From contig NZ_BOOQ01000027.1 of NCBI RefSeq assembly GCF_016863315.1, positions 177,393-241,392 of the forward strand: a stretch of DNA of 64,000 nucleotides, read 5' to 3'. This stretch comes from Planotetraspora silvatica. Its GTDB lineage: Bacteria; Actinomycetota; Actinomycetes; Streptosporangiales; Streptosporangiaceae. The translations under genes were made by a program, and so were the position numbers. Positions 13,641 through 23,139 of this stretch are shown here, in pieces. Under the pieces are notes generated by a model. The model made no database searches and was not told where the DNA came from. It was given only the letters and a program-made list of their open reading frames with translations. The stretch's first letter is position 1. The number at the start of each line of letters is the position of its first letter.

Positions 13641-16184
13641 ATGCGCCGGTCCAGGCACGATGACAGACTTCCCGCCCGGCGCAGGCCGTCGATCGCGGGC
13701 CCGGCCGCCGCCGGCCTCGTCGCCGCCGTCGCGAGCGCGCTCGGCACCTCCCTCAACATCTGGACGCTCCCCGTGAGCGCCCGGGTCGTGATCACCGTGG
13801 TCTCCGCCGTGCTGGTCGGAGCGCTGGCCTGGGCGACCGCGGAGCCGCGGCCGGCGGCGCCCGCTGTGCCGCGCGGCCCCGAGGCCGTCCCGCCTCCCGC
13901 CCAGCTCCCGCCCGCGATCGCGCACTTCACCGGGCGAGGGGAGGCCCTCGCCGAGTTGCGCGAGCAGTTCGCCGACCGCAAGGACGACTCGCCGCTGGTG
14001 GTGTCGATCTACGGCCAGGGCGGGGTGGGGAAGTCGGCGCTCGCGACGAAGTTCGCCCACGAGATCATCGGCGCGTTCCCCGACGGCCAGCTCTACTTCG
14101 ACCTGCGCGGCCCGGACGGCACCGCCGGGCCCGAGGACGTCCTGCTCGGCTTCCTGCGCGCCCTGGGCGTCCGCCTCACCACCGACCCCGGTGGCCTCGC
14201 CGAGTTGCAGAAGCTCTGGTGGACCTGGACCAAGGACCGCCAGATCCTGATTTTTCTTGACAACGCCCAGAACGGGGACGACGTCAAGGCCCTGATCCCG
14301 CCCGAGCCCCGGTGCGCGGTCATCGTGACCTCCCGGCAGCCGCTGTTCCTCCGCAACCGCCACGACCGCCAGCTGGGAGCCTTCACCGAGGCCCAGGGCG
14401 TCGAGCTGCTCGCGCGGCTCGCGGGTGACGAGAGGGTGGCGGGGGATCTCGACTCCGCCCTCGCGATCGTGCGGCTCTGCGACCGCCTGCCGCTCGCCAT
14501 CAGCATCTGCGGCGGCCGCCTGGCGACCAGGGAGAACTGGTCGCTGAAGGAACTGGCCGACCGGCTGGGCGACGAGCGCCGCCGTCTCGACCATCTGGAG
14601 GTCGGCCGGCGCATCGACAAGAGCGTCCGCGCCTCCCTGCAGCTCAGCTACGAGGACTGCACGGACGTCCAGCGCCGCCTGCTCCGGCTGATGGGCCTGC
14701 TGACGGCGCCCGACGTGCAGGGCTGGGTGGCGGGCGACCTGCTCGACACCTCGGTGCTGGACGGCGCCGACCAGCTCGAGGCCCTGGTCGACACCCAGCT
14801 CGCCGAGTGCTCCGGGCGCGACGGCACCGGTGAGATGCGTTACCGCCTGCACGACCTGGTGCGCCTGTTCGCCCGTGAGCTCGCCCTGGAGGAGGAGCCG
14901 GAGAGCCATCGCCGCGCCGCCATCGAGCGGGTCCTGTACGGCTATCGCCGCCGGGCGGAGGCCGCCGCGACGGACCGGTGGCCGCAGGACTGGCGCCGCA
15001 GAGGCACCCGCAGGGGACCCGTCACGAGCGGGCCGGAGTCGCCGGCCGAGATCTCGTCGGCCGAGTGGTTCACCGCCGAGCGCGTGGCGCTGCTGTCCGC
15101 GATCCACCTGGCGAGGGACGCCGAGCTCTGGGACCTGGCCTGGGGGACGGGCCGCGCCTTCTGCTCGCTCTGCCACTCGCTGCGCGCCTACTGGTCGGAC
15201 TGGCAGGTGGTGGCCGACGTCGTCTGCGAGGCGGCGACCCGGGCGGACGACCCCCGCGCGCTCGGGATCGCGCTCATGGAGCGGTCGGCCGTCGTGGGAG
15301 GCATGGGCCGGCCGGCGGAGGCCAGGCACGACGCCGAGCGGGCGCTGGAGATCTTCACCGGCCTCGGCGAGTCCTGGTGGGCGGCGCGGGCCACTCGGTC
15401 GGTCGGCATGTCGCTGTTCAGCGACGGCAACCTCGACCGCGGTCAGGGCCATCTGATCGACGCCATCGCGGCCTTCAAGGCCGAGGACGACCGGTGGTGG
15501 CAGGCCAGGACCCAGCGCAACCTGGCCGAGCTACGCCTGGCGCAGCGCCGGTACGGCGAGGCGAGGGAGTTGCTGGAGGACTCGCTCGGCGTCTTCCAGT
15601 CCGACGCCAACCGCTACTCGGAGGCCCAGACCCAGCGCGTCCTCGGCGAGGTACTCGCCGCCGAGGCGCGCGGTCACCTCAGGGACGGAGAGGCAATGGA
15701 GGCGGAGCGGAAGTTCATCCTGGCGGGCAACGCCCTCCGCTTCGCCATCCGTGCCTTCCGCGACCGGCACGAGGAGTGGGAGGAGGCCAGATGCCTGCGG
15801 GCGGCGGGGGAGATCGGCGACCCGCAGAACGGCCTGCAGGAGTACGTCTCCATGCGCCAGGCCAAGGAGCGGCTCGCGAAGCTCGGCGACTCCTGGGGCG
15901 TGGCGAGGACGGAGCTCTCGGAGGGCAGGGTGCTCGCCCGGCTCGGCCGTACGACGGAGGCCGTCGAGGCCCTTCACGGCGCCGTGGACGACTTCGAGGA
16001 GCTCGGCGACCGCTGGTGGCAGGCGCGCAGCCTGCGCACCCTCGGCGAGGCGCTCGTGGACGCGGGACGGCGGCAGGAGGCGCGGGAGCCGGTCGAGCGG
16101 GCGCTGGAGATCTACCGGAGCCTCGAGAACGAGGCCGGAGTCTCACGGGCCCAGGAGGTCCTCGAACGGGCCATGCGTCCGTGA
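13641..16184 (+). CDS. Membrane-anchored STAND (NB-ARC) ATPase with TPR repeats
   Basis: An 847-residue signal-transduction ATPase. The first 75 residues contain two membrane-type helices (AGPAAAGLVAAVASALG and VVITVVSAVLVGALAW). The NB-ARC module follows: FTGRGEALAELREQF, Walker A YGQGGVGKSALATKF, Walker B ILIFLDNAQ and the sensor VIVTSRQPL. A winged-helix region and TPR-like helical repeats fill the C-terminal 350 residues (for example WWQARTQRNLAELRLAQRRYGEAREL). It resembles the ATPase-TPR half of AfsR/SARP regulators but lacks the SARP DNA-binding domain and is membrane-tethered. The partner is unknown. Confidence 0.8.
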   Translation: MRRSRHDDRLPARRRPSIAGPAAAGLVAAVASALGTSLNIWTLPVSARVVITVVSAVLVGALAWATAEPRPAAPAVPRGPEAVPPPAQLPPAIAHFTGRGEALAELREQFADRKDDSPLVVSIYGQGGVGKSALATKFAHEIIGAFPDGQLYFDLRGPDGTAGPEDVLLGFLRALGVRLTTDPGGLAELQKLWWTWTKDRQILIFLDNAQNGDDVKALIPPEPRCAVIVTSRQPLFLRNRHDRQLGAFTEAQGVELLARLAGDERVAGDLDSALAIVRLCDRLPLAISICGGRLATRENWSLKELADRLGDERRRLDHLEVGRRIDKSVRASLQLSYEDCTDVQRRLLRLMGLLTAPDVQGWVAGDLLDTSVLDGADQLEALVDTQLAECSGRDGTGEMRYRLHDLVRLFARELALEEEPESHRRAAIERVLYGYRRRAEAAATDRWPQDWRRRGTRRGPVTSGPESPAEISSAEWFTAERVALLSAIHLARDAELWDLAWGTGRAFCSLCHSLRAYWSDWQVVADVVCEAATRADDPRALGIALMERSAVVGGMGRPAEARHDAERALEIFTGLGESWWAARATRSVGMSLFSDGNLDRGQGHLIDAIAAFKAEDDRWWQARTQRNLAELRLAQRRYGEARELLEDSLGVFQSDANRYSEAQTQRVLGEVLAAEARGHLRDGEAMEAERKFILAGNALRFAIRAFRDRHEEWEEARCLRAAGEIGDPQNGLQEYVSMRQAKERLAKLGDSWGVARTELSEGRVLARLGRTTEAVEALHGAVDDFEELGDRWWQARSLRTLGEALVDAGRRQEAREPVERALEIYRSLENEAGVSRAQEVLERAMRP

Positions 16185-16255
16185 CGCCGGTATGGGGCAG
16201 ACGTTCATTGGGCGATCACGCCGCCGACACATGCCGACAGATAGGCTCATAAGCG

Positions 16256-17053
16256 ATGAACAACTATGAGCGTTGGATAGTTCTCGAAGGTGCGGTCAAC
16301 GTGCGGGACCTCGGCGGCCTCCCCACCACCGACGGAGGCACCACGCGGTTCGGACGGATCCTGCGGGGCGACAACCTCCAAGGGCTGACCAGCGGAGACG
16401 TCACCCGTCTGGTCGGGGAGCTCAAGCTGAGGCACGTCGTCGACCTCCGGTCCGACACAGAGGTCCGGCTGGAAGGCCCCGGCCCTCTCCACCAGGTGGC
16501 CGACGTCGGCATCCACCACCTCAGCCTCTTCGCCGAGGGCGGCCATCTCACCGACGTCGACGCGGACACCATCGACGCCAAGGCGCTGCCGTGGCAGGAC
16601 CGGCTCGACGAGGAGACCCTCGCCGAGTTGCGGGTCACCGGTTACTACTACGGCTATCTCCGCGACCGCCCCGACTCGGTCGTGGGGGCGCTGCGAGTTC
16701 TCGCGGAGAACGACGGCATGGCCCTGGTCCACTGCGCCGCGGGCAAGGACCGGACCGGCGTGGTGAGCGCCCTGGCGCTGACCGTGGCCGGAGTCGACAA
16801 GGAGGCGATCATCGCCGACTACGCGGCCACGGGCGAGCGCATCGAGGCGATCCTCGCGCGGTTGCGGTCGAGCGAGACCTACCGGTCCGACCTCGACGGC
16901 AAGCCGGCCGACAGCCACCTTCCCCGGCCCGAGTACATGGCGCAGTTCTTCGCCACCCTCGAGGACAGGTTCGGCGGCCCGCTCGGCTGGCTCGCAGCCA
17001 ACGGCTGGACCGACGGCGACACCGAGGCGATGCGCGCCCGTCTCCTGGGCTGA
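16256..17053 (+). CDS. Tyrosine-type (dual-specificity-like) protein phosphatase
   Basis: 265 residues of the bacterial PTP family related to Mycobacterium PtpB. It opens with NVRDLGGLPTTDGGTTRFG and VVDLRSDTEV. The CX5R active-site loop is VHCAAGKDRTGVV, with the nucleophile Cys and Arg separated by five residues and a Lys inside the loop, as in enzymes that also act on phosphoinositides. It hydrolyses phosphotyrosine or lipid phosphate in the cytoplasm, or outside if secreted; no signal peptide is seen. It stops 2 nt before the convergent Gfo/Idh/MocA gene. Confidence 0.88.
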   Translation: MNNYERWIVLEGAVNVRDLGGLPTTDGGTTRFGRILRGDNLQGLTSGDVTRLVGELKLRHVVDLRSDTEVRLEGPGPLHQVADVGIHHLSLFAEGGHLTDVDADTIDAKALPWQDRLDEETLAELRVTGYYYGYLRDRPDSVVGALRVLAENDGMALVHCAAGKDRTGVVSALALTVAGVDKEAIIADYAATGERIEAILARLRSSETYRSDLDGKPADSHLPRPEYMAQFFATLEDRFGGPLGWLAANGWTDGDTEAMRARLLG

Positions 17054-17054
17054 G

Positions 17055-18119
17055 CTAAGCCGGGTCCGCCTGGTCCATGACCACGGTGGTGCCGGTGGCC
17101 GCGGAACGGGCCGCCGCCTCCAGTACGGCGACGGTCTCGGCTGCGCTCTCGGGGGCCACGGGCGGCGGCGTTCCGTCCCGCAGGCAGGCCGCCACGCCCG
17201 CGTAGAACTCCTGGTAGGCGCCCGGCTCCGTCGGGACGGCGCGGACGTCGTCGCCGGCCCCCAGCATGCCCCAGCGCTCGGAGGGCTCGGCGCCCCAGAC
17301 GGCTCCGGCCGTGTCCGGGCGCTCGCCCGCGCGCAGGCGCTCCTCCTGTGGGTCGAGGCCCCACTTGACGTAGGCGCCCCGGGATCCGAGCACCCGGAAC
17401 CGGGGGCCGAGTTGTGCCGTGACCGCGCTCATCCACAGGTGCGAGCGCGTCCCTCCGGTGTGGGTCAGCGCGATGAACGCGTCGTCGTCGGCCCGGACTC
17501 CGGGCCGCCTGACGTCGCTCTCCGCGTGGACGTGCGACACCGGCCCGAACAACTGCAAAGCCTGGTCGACCAGATGGCTGCCGAGGTCGTAGAGCACGCC
17601 CGCGATCTCGTCGGGCCCGCCCATCTCGCGCCAGCCGCCCTTCGGGACCGGGCGCCAGCGCTCGAACCGCGACTCGAAGCGGTGGACGTCTCCCAGGTCC
17701 GGCAGCAGGCGGCGGATCGTCAGGAAGTCCCCGTCCCATCGCCGGTTCTGGAAGACCGTCAGCATCGATCCGCGGTCGCGGGCCAGCCGTACGAGGTCGC
17801 GGGCGTCCGCGGCCGTCCCGGTGAGCGGCTTGTCCACGACGACGGCGAGGCCCTGCTTGATCGCCTCCTGCGCCAGCGGCACGTGGGTGCGGTTGGGCGA
17901 GGCGATCACCACCAGGTCCGAACGGCCCCACAGGTCGTCGGCCGTTCCCACGACTTCGACGCCGGGATGGTCCTGTCGCGCCTGCTCGGCCCTGGCGGGG
18001 TCGCGCGTCACCACCGCGGCGAGCCGTAACCCCGGGGTGGCGGCGATCAGAGGCGCATGGAAGAACGATCCCGCCGGGCCGTAGCCGATCAGCCCGACGC
18101 GGATCTCAGAGGTCGGCAT
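17055..18119 (-). CDS. Gfo/Idh/MocA family NAD(P)-dependent oxidoreductase
   Basis: About 354 residues. The Rossmann N-terminus reads RVGLIGYGPAGSFFHAPLI, and the family motif EKP appears as VVDKPLTG. The C-terminal alpha/beta substrate domain has LYDLGSHLVDQALQLFG and RFRVLGSRGAYVKWGLDPQ, as in sugar or inositol dehydrogenases. The substrate is unknown. An in-frame GTG lies 6 nt upstream (18125). No transport or sugar genes are adjacent to suggest a pathway. Confidence 0.85.
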   Translation of the reverse strand: MPTSEIRVGLIGYGPAGSFFHAPLIAATPGLRLAAVVTRDPARAEQARQDHPGVEVVGTADDLWGRSDLVVIASPNRTHVPLAQEAIKQGLAVVVDKPLTGTAADARDLVRLARDRGSMLTVFQNRRWDGDFLTIRRLLPDLGDVHRFESRFERWRPVPKGGWREMGGPDEIAGVLYDLGSHLVDQALQLFGPVSHVHAESDVRRPGVRADDDAFIALTHTGGTRSHLWMSAVTAQLGPRFRVLGSRGAYVKWGLDPQEERLRAGERPDTAGAVWGAEPSERWGMLGAGDDVRAVPTEPGAYQEFYAGVAACLRDGTPPPVAPESAAETVAVLEAAARSAATGTTVVMDQADPA

Positions 18120-18142
18120 GGACACACCATATGCGGCATGGA

Positions 18143-19048
18143 TCAGTTGTCGTGGTCGTCCCGTTCCGCGAGGAAGGCCTCGAACTGGGCGGCCAGCTCG
18201 TCACCCGTCGGCATCGGGGTGCTCTCGGCGAGGAGGTTCTCCCGTTCGGTTCCCGACTGGAACGCGTCGTACTGCTGCTCCAGGCCCTGGATGGCGCCGG
18301 AGAGCTCGGTGGAGGCGCTGATCTGCTGCTCGATCTCGGCCGTGGTCTCCTCGGCGGCGCCCCGGAGGCTGTCCATGGGGAAGACCAGCCCGGTGCCGCG
18401 CGTCACCGCCTCCAGAGCCGTGACGGCGGACTGGGGGTACTCGGCCTGCGCGAGATAGTGCGGCACGTGGATGGCGTAACCCACGGCGTCGTGGCCCTTG
18501 GCGCCGAGGCGTAACTCGATCAGTCCAGCCACGCTGCCCGGCACCTGCACCCTTCCGAAGGGGCTCGGCGGGCCGATGACGAGTTCGCTCCGGCTGCCGT
18601 GCGAGGTGAGGCCGAGCGGGCGGGTGTGGGGAACGCCCATCGGGACGCCGTGCATCGTGACGAGCCTGCCGACGCCGAGCCGCGTGGCCAGCATGCCGAT
18701 GGCCTCCGTGAACAGCTCCCACTCCCGGTCGGGCTCGGGGCCCGTCATGATGAGGAACGGCGTCCCCGTCACGTCGTGAGTGAGATAGACCACGAGTTCG
18801 GGGCTGTCGTAGTCGACCCAGTGGTCGGAGTCGAAGGTCATCACGGGACGGCGGGAGCGGTAGTCGATCAGGCGGTCCACGTCGAAGGTCGCGACGACCC
18901 GGTGCTCCAGCTCGGCGAGCAGGTGCCCGAGAGCCAGCCTGCCGGCGCCTCCCGCGTCCACGAACCCCTCGAAGTGGTAGAGCAGCACCGGATCGGTCAG
19001 CTCCGGGACGTCCCCGTCGAGCCGGTAGAGATCCGTGGGGTCGAACAC
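18143..19048 (-). CDS. PAC2 family protein
   Basis: 301 residues from a GTG. The PAC2 fold is shown by LLYHFEGFVDAGGAGRLALGHLL, TFDVDRLIDYRSRRP, LIMTGPEPDREWELF and MHGVPMGVPHTRPLGLTSHG. The last 60 residues contain a helical region (GAAEETTAEIEQQIS) and an acidic tail. Relatives are proteasome-assembly-chaperone-like proteins that in actinobacteria are mostly uncharacterised and often linked to DUF-type or proteasome functions. No proteasome genes are nearby here. The assignment rests on sequence pattern only. Confidence 0.85.
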   Translation of the reverse strand: MFDPTDLYRLDGDVPELTDPVLLYHFEGFVDAGGAGRLALGHLLAELEHRVVATFDVDRLIDYRSRRPVMTFDSDHWVDYDSPELVVYLTHDVTGTPFLIMTGPEPDREWELFTEAIGMLATRLGVGRLVTMHGVPMGVPHTRPLGLTSHGSRSELVIGPPSPFGRVQVPGSVAGLIELRLGAKGHDAVGYAIHVPHYLAQAEYPQSAVTALEAVTRGTGLVFPMDSLRGAAEETTAEIEQQISASTELSGAIQGLEQQYDAFQSGTERENLLAESTPMPTGDELAAQFEAFLAERDDHDN

Positions 19049-19151
19049 CGTGTTCCAGCCTTTCTCAAGGGGGCTTTGCCAACTGTTACCTACTGAACCG
19101 CTGGGGAGCCGCCTGGATTCCGTGTGATGCAGGTGACCTTACCGGTGGACA

Positions 19152-19547
19152 ATGGTCGGTATGGAGCCGGATCCGGAGCTCGAAGAGTTCGCCACCAAGG
19201 TCTTCGGCCTCGCGCGGGCGGGGGAGACCGAGGTGTTGTGCGCCTACGTGGACGCGGGAGTGCCGGTCAACCTGAGGAATGACAAGGGCGACACGCTGGT
19301 GATGCTGGCGGCCTACCACGGGCACGCGGCGACCGTCCGCGCACTCACCGAACGCGGCGCGGACCCGGATCTCGCGAACGACCGCGGGCAGACGCCACTC
19401 GCCGGAGCCGTGTTCAAGAAGGAGCCTGAGGTGGTCCGGGCACTGATGGACGCGGGTGCCGATCCCGCGGCGGGCACGCCGTCCGCGCTGGACACTGCCC
19501 GGTTGTTCGGCAGTTCGGACATTCTGGGGTTGTTAGGGCCAGGTTGA
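19152..19547 (+). CDS. Small ankyrin-repeat protein
   Basis: 131 residues made almost wholly of ankyrin repeats. The repeats carry the TPLxxA-type consensus in KGDTLVMLAAYHGHAATV and GQTPLAGAVFKKEPEVV, with ALTERGADPDLAND and ALMDAGADPAAG ending successive units. It probably mediates protein-protein contacts in the cytoplasm; the partner is unknown. Starts at 19152 or 19161 are possible. It is divergent from the PAC2 gene and upstream of the terpene cyclase. Confidence 0.82.
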   Translation: MVGMEPDPELEEFATKVFGLARAGETEVLCAYVDAGVPVNLRNDKGDTLVMLAAYHGHAATVRALTERGADPDLANDRGQTPLAGAVFKKEPEVVRALMDAGADPAAGTPSALDTARLFGSSDILGLLGPG

Positions 19548-19618
19548 GGTTGAGGGCCGAAATTTCCGTAAATGCTGTCGGTCTAGCGCTCTAATGACCT
19601 AATGGTCATGCTTGGCGG

Positions 19619-20599
19619 ATGGCGACTCCCTCTGTGGTTCAGATCGGTAGGGACCCGATCCGCATCCCCTCTCTCACCTGCCCCTTCCCCAGCGCCGTGA
19701 ATCCGCATGTGGACGAGGTCGACAGAGACACGCTGGCGTGGCTTACGACCTCAGGAATGGTCGACGATCCGGAGCAACTGGAGCGGTTCCGGCGGGCCGC
19801 GTACGGATGGCTGGGCGCCCGGACCTATCCGTACGCGTCCCAGGAACTGTGTCAGCTCGTCACCGACTGGTGCGTCTGGCTGTTCGCGTTCGATGACGCG
19901 TTCTGCGAGTCCGACAGGCGTGCGGCCGAGATCGCCCGGGCGCTGCCCCAGCTCTACGTCGTGGTGGACGATCTCGCCGGAGACGATCCCCACGGCTCGA
20001 AACAGGTCGACGATCCCTTCGCCCGGGCGCTGCTGGACATCAAGGCGCGCATCACCGTCCACGGCGGTCCCGACCAGCTCGACCGGTGGCGCACCGTCAC
20101 CAAGGACTACCTGTTCGCCCAGGTGTGGGAGGCGGCCAACCGGGAGGACGACGTCGTCCCGACGGTGGACGACTACATCTTCATGCGGCGCAGGACCGGA
20201 GCGATGCTCACCGTCTTCGCGCTGATCGACGTGGCAGCCGGGGAGCGGCTCACTCCCGACGAGTGGCGCCACCCCGCGGTCCACGCGATGACCGAGCACG
20301 CCAACGACGTCGTCGTGTGGGACAACGACCTCATCTCCTACGCCAAGGAGCACAGCGGGGCCAACGTCCGCAACAATCTGGTCAGCGTCCTGTCCGGCCA
20401 CACCGGGCGCTCCATCCAGGAGGCGATGGACCGGATCGGCCAGATGCGCGACCAGGCCGTCGCCGACATGGTGACACTCGGGCCGGTCCTGGACTCACTC
20501 GGCTCGCCCGCCGTGACCGCCTATGCCCGCGGTCTGGAGTACTGGATCAGTGGCAGCGTCGACTACTCGCTGACCAGCTCGAGGTACTTCGACGTCTGA
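19619..20599 (+). CDS. Class I terpene cyclase
   Basis: 326 residues, the standard single-domain length of bacterial terpene synthases. The Mg-binding acidic motif is FDDAFCES (Asp pair near residues 92-93) and the NSE motif is WDNDLISYAKE near residue 225. A conserved Arg-Tyr pair appears at the C-terminus in SSRYFDV. These enzymes ionise a prenyl diphosphate, usually FPP or GPP, and cyclise it to a terpene. The product cannot be named from sequence. No P450, prenyltransferase or methyltransferase lies next to it, so it appears to be a stand-alone cyclase, convergent with the 704-residue ATPase. Confidence 0.88.
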   Translation: MATPSVVQIGRDPIRIPSLTCPFPSAVNPHVDEVDRDTLAWLTTSGMVDDPEQLERFRRAAYGWLGARTYPYASQELCQLVTDWCVWLFAFDDAFCESDRRAAEIARALPQLYVVVDDLAGDDPHGSKQVDDPFARALLDIKARITVHGGPDQLDRWRTVTKDYLFAQVWEAANREDDVVPTVDDYIFMRRRTGAMLTVFALIDVAAGERLTPDEWRHPAVHAMTEHANDVVVWDNDLISYAKEHSGANVRNNLVSVLSGHTGRSIQEAMDRIGQMRDQAVADMVTLGPVLDSLGSPAVTAYARGLEYWISGSVDYSLTSSRYFDV

Positions 20600-20605
20600 C
20601 CGCCG

Positions 20606-22720
20606 TCAGTCGACGGGAGCGCGGAAATCGTCGAAGTCGTCCAGCGCGTACTCGATGAGGTCGCTCAGGCTCAGCCGCGCTCCCTCGGCGTAGGCGTCGT
20701 CGTAGGCGGCGTCGCCGATCGCCTTCTTGCACTCCTTCACGCACTGCTCGTGCTCCGTGGTGAAGAACGGCGAGCCGAACTGGGGCAGCCCGAAGGTCTT
20801 CCAGTTGGCCTGGGCCGCGCCCAGCAGGAACGCCGTGCGTTCGGGCCAGCCGAGGTCGAGGCTCAGCCCCGCCAACTGGTCCACGCACAACACCACGCCC
20901 AGCACGTCGTGGAAGTGGCGCTTGATGCGCAGCGCCTCCTTGCACGCCGCCAGTGCCTCGTCACGGCGGTCGGTCCCGCGCCGGACGAGCGAGGTGACGT
21001 ACCAGGCGTACGACCGCAACCACAGCTCACCGCGCTCCTGGCAGACCTTGAGGCAGTCGGCCAGCAGCGTCTCGGCCTCCAGGAAGTCGCCCTGGGCGAG
21101 CAGGACCATCGACAGCTCCACGATCGCGGGGAGCAGACCGGGGTTGAGCTCACGTCCACCGCGGTGGAACTCGATCGCGACGCCGAGCAGAGCGGTCGCC
21201 TTCTTGGCGTCCCCCTGCAGCATGGCGGCGGTGCCCTGCATCTTGGTGGCCAGCAGGACGGCGACGGAGTCACCCACCTGCACGGCGTCGGTGCTGCACT
21301 CCTCGGCCGCGGCGAGCGACCCCGGCAGGTCGCCCTGGGCGCTGCGCAGGTAGGCGAGCACCCACAACGCCTTGCAGCGCTCCTTGCTCGGGGTGGAGCA
21401 GCCCTTCAGCGCCCGCTCCAGATAGAGGGCGCCCTCCCGGGCGAACCCGCAGGCGACCCAGAGGAACCACAGCGACGACAGCAGCTCCAGCCCGATCCGG
21501 GCCTCGCCCGGGGTGGTCAGGCAGTAGTCGACGGCGATGCGGATGTTGTCGTGCTCCTGGCGCATGCGGGTGTACCAGTGCACCTGCCGCGGGCCCGACC
21601 ACGACTTCTCGCTGCGCTCGGCGAGCTGGAGATAGTAGTCGCGGTGGCGGCGGCGCAGGGCCGGGGTCTCGCCGAGCTTGTCGAGCCACTCCCCGCCGTA
21701 CTGCCGGAGCGTGTCGATCAGCCGGTACCGCTGGCCCGCCGCCGTCGGGAAGCTGAGCAGCACCGACTTGTCGACCAGGCCGGACAACACGTCCGCGATG
21801 GCGGCCGGCGCGAGGTTGTCGCCCGCGCACACCGATCGGGCGGCCTCCAGCTCGAAGTCTCCGGAGAAGACCGACAGCCGCGCCCACAGCAGGCGCTCGG
21901 CGGGCTCACACAGCTCGTGGCTCCAGCCGATGGCCGCGCGGAGCGTCTGGTGCCTCGGCAACGCCGTACGGCTGGCGCCGGCGAGCAGGCTGAACCGGTC
22001 GGCCAGCAGCGCGAGGATCTGTTCCACCGACAGCGTCCGCAGGCGGACCGCGGCGAGCTCGATGGCCAGGGGGATGCCGTCGAGGCGGCGGCACAACTCG
22101 GCCACGGCGACGACGTTGTCCTCGTCGAGCACGAAGTCGGGCACGACGACGGAGGCGCGCTCGCTGAACAGCTCGACCGCTTCGTTGTTGTACGGGTTGT
22201 CCGCCGGGTCCTCGCTGGGGACGGTCAGCGGTGGGACCGCCAGGGTGTACTCATGGCGCGCGTTGAGCGATCGGCGGCTGGTCGCGATGATGCGCAGGTT
22301 GGGCGCGCGGTCGAGCAGCTGGTCGGCCAGGCGGGCGCAGGCCTCGACGAGGTGCTCGCACGTGTCCAGGATCAGCAGGAGCTCGCGATCGCCCAGCCAC
22401 TCGGCCAGCGTGTCCGCCTCGTCCCTGGACGACTGGTCGGCGATGCCGAGAGCCGAGGTGATCGCGTGGTGCACCATTCCCGGGTCCTGCAGCCGCGCGA
22501 GGTCGGCGTACCAGACGCCGTCCTTGTACTTGCCGCGAACCTGGTGGGCGATGCGGAGGGCCGTCCGCGACTTCCCGACTCCGCCGATCCCGGTCACGGT
22601 GACCAGCCGGGAGTCCTGGAGTCGCTGCCTGAACGAGGCCAGCAGGCGCGTGCGGCCTACGAAGCTGGTCAGCTCAGTGGGCAGATTGCCCTCTCGTCGC
22701 CATCCTGATGGCGTTGCCAT
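20606..22720 (-). CDS. STAND ATPase / AfsR-like regulator lacking a DNA-binding domain
   Basis: 704 residues. The N-terminus has FVGRTRLLASFRQRL, Walker A TVTGIGGVGKSRTAL, Walker B LLLILDTCEH and the sensor IIATSRRSLN. GIPLAIELAAVRLRTLSVEQI and SVFSGDFELEAA follow, as in the NB-ARC winged-helix part. A TPR-like helical region completes the protein. Many relatives end in a LuxR HTH or begin with a SARP domain; neither is present, so it may act by protein contact. It ends 6 nt from the terpene cyclase on the opposite strand. Confidence 0.82.
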   Translation of the reverse strand: MATPSGWRREGNLPTELTSFVGRTRLLASFRQRLQDSRLVTVTGIGGVGKSRTALRIAHQVRGKYKDGVWYADLARLQDPGMVHHAITSALGIADQSSRDEADTLAEWLGDRELLLILDTCEHLVEACARLADQLLDRAPNLRIIATSRRSLNARHEYTLAVPPLTVPSEDPADNPYNNEAVELFSERASVVVPDFVLDEDNVVAVAELCRRLDGIPLAIELAAVRLRTLSVEQILALLADRFSLLAGASRTALPRHQTLRAAIGWSHELCEPAERLLWARLSVFSGDFELEAARSVCAGDNLAPAAIADVLSGLVDKSVLLSFPTAAGQRYRLIDTLRQYGGEWLDKLGETPALRRRHRDYYLQLAERSEKSWSGPRQVHWYTRMRQEHDNIRIAVDYCLTTPGEARIGLELLSSLWFLWVACGFAREGALYLERALKGCSTPSKERCKALWVLAYLRSAQGDLPGSLAAAEECSTDAVQVGDSVAVLLATKMQGTAAMLQGDAKKATALLGVAIEFHRGGRELNPGLLPAIVELSMVLLAQGDFLEAETLLADCLKVCQERGELWLRSYAWYVTSLVRRGTDRRDEALAACKEALRIKRHFHDVLGVVLCVDQLAGLSLDLGWPERTAFLLGAAQANWKTFGLPQFGSPFFTTEHEQCVKECKKAIGDAAYDDAYAEGARLSLSDLIEYALDDFDDFRAPVD

Positions 22721-22950
22721 GCCGCCTCACGGGGGGATCGTCCGGCGTGCTGTCTGTTCCCGCATCGTACCTTTGGCGACCGATAGATGTCCGGATGTGC
22801 GGTCGCGACGTTTCCGCTCCGGGGGAAAACTCTGCACCGCGGGCCCGGATCCCCGGCGCCGCACGGGAGAACCGTCCGGCCGGCGCCCTCGCCCGGAGCG
22901 GGCACCCGGTCTGGCCGCGCTCCGCCGGCACGGCCGGATAGCATTGGACC

Positions 22951-23118
22951 GTGACTGCGCAGCATCCGGATGACATGCGTCCGGTGGACCTCTTCGACGA
23001 GGGATTGCCGGTGCTTCCCGACCAGACCAGCGACGACACCGACCTGGGATGGGGCGAGTGGAGCTCCGGCTCCGACGACTCCCGTTTCCTGGAGGAGCGC
23101 CCGCCTCATTGGGACTAG
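22951..23118 (+). CDS. Small acidic conserved actinobacterial protein (55 aa)
   Basis: A GTG-initiated reading frame of 55 residues. It reads DEGLPVLPDQTSDDTDLGWG in the centre and ends LEERPPHWD just before the stop. Acidic and Trp/Gly-rich, with no hydrophobic segment. This shape, with the terminal ERPPHWD signature, recurs as a small hypothetical protein in actinomycetes as far as I recall. Its function is unknown. It is convergent with the ABC permease gene, ending 21 nt from it. Absent from simple ORF calls because of its size. Confidence 0.6.
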   Translation: MTAQHPDDMRPVDLFDEGLPVLPDQTSDDTDLGWGEWSSGSDDSRFLEERPPHWD

Positions 23119-23139
23119 GGCGCCCCTCGGACATCGCGT

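Noticed and set aside
12135..15452. Long minus-strand frame across the SGNH gene and the STAND ATPase gene
   Set aside because: It covers two recognised genes in other frames and has no domain.
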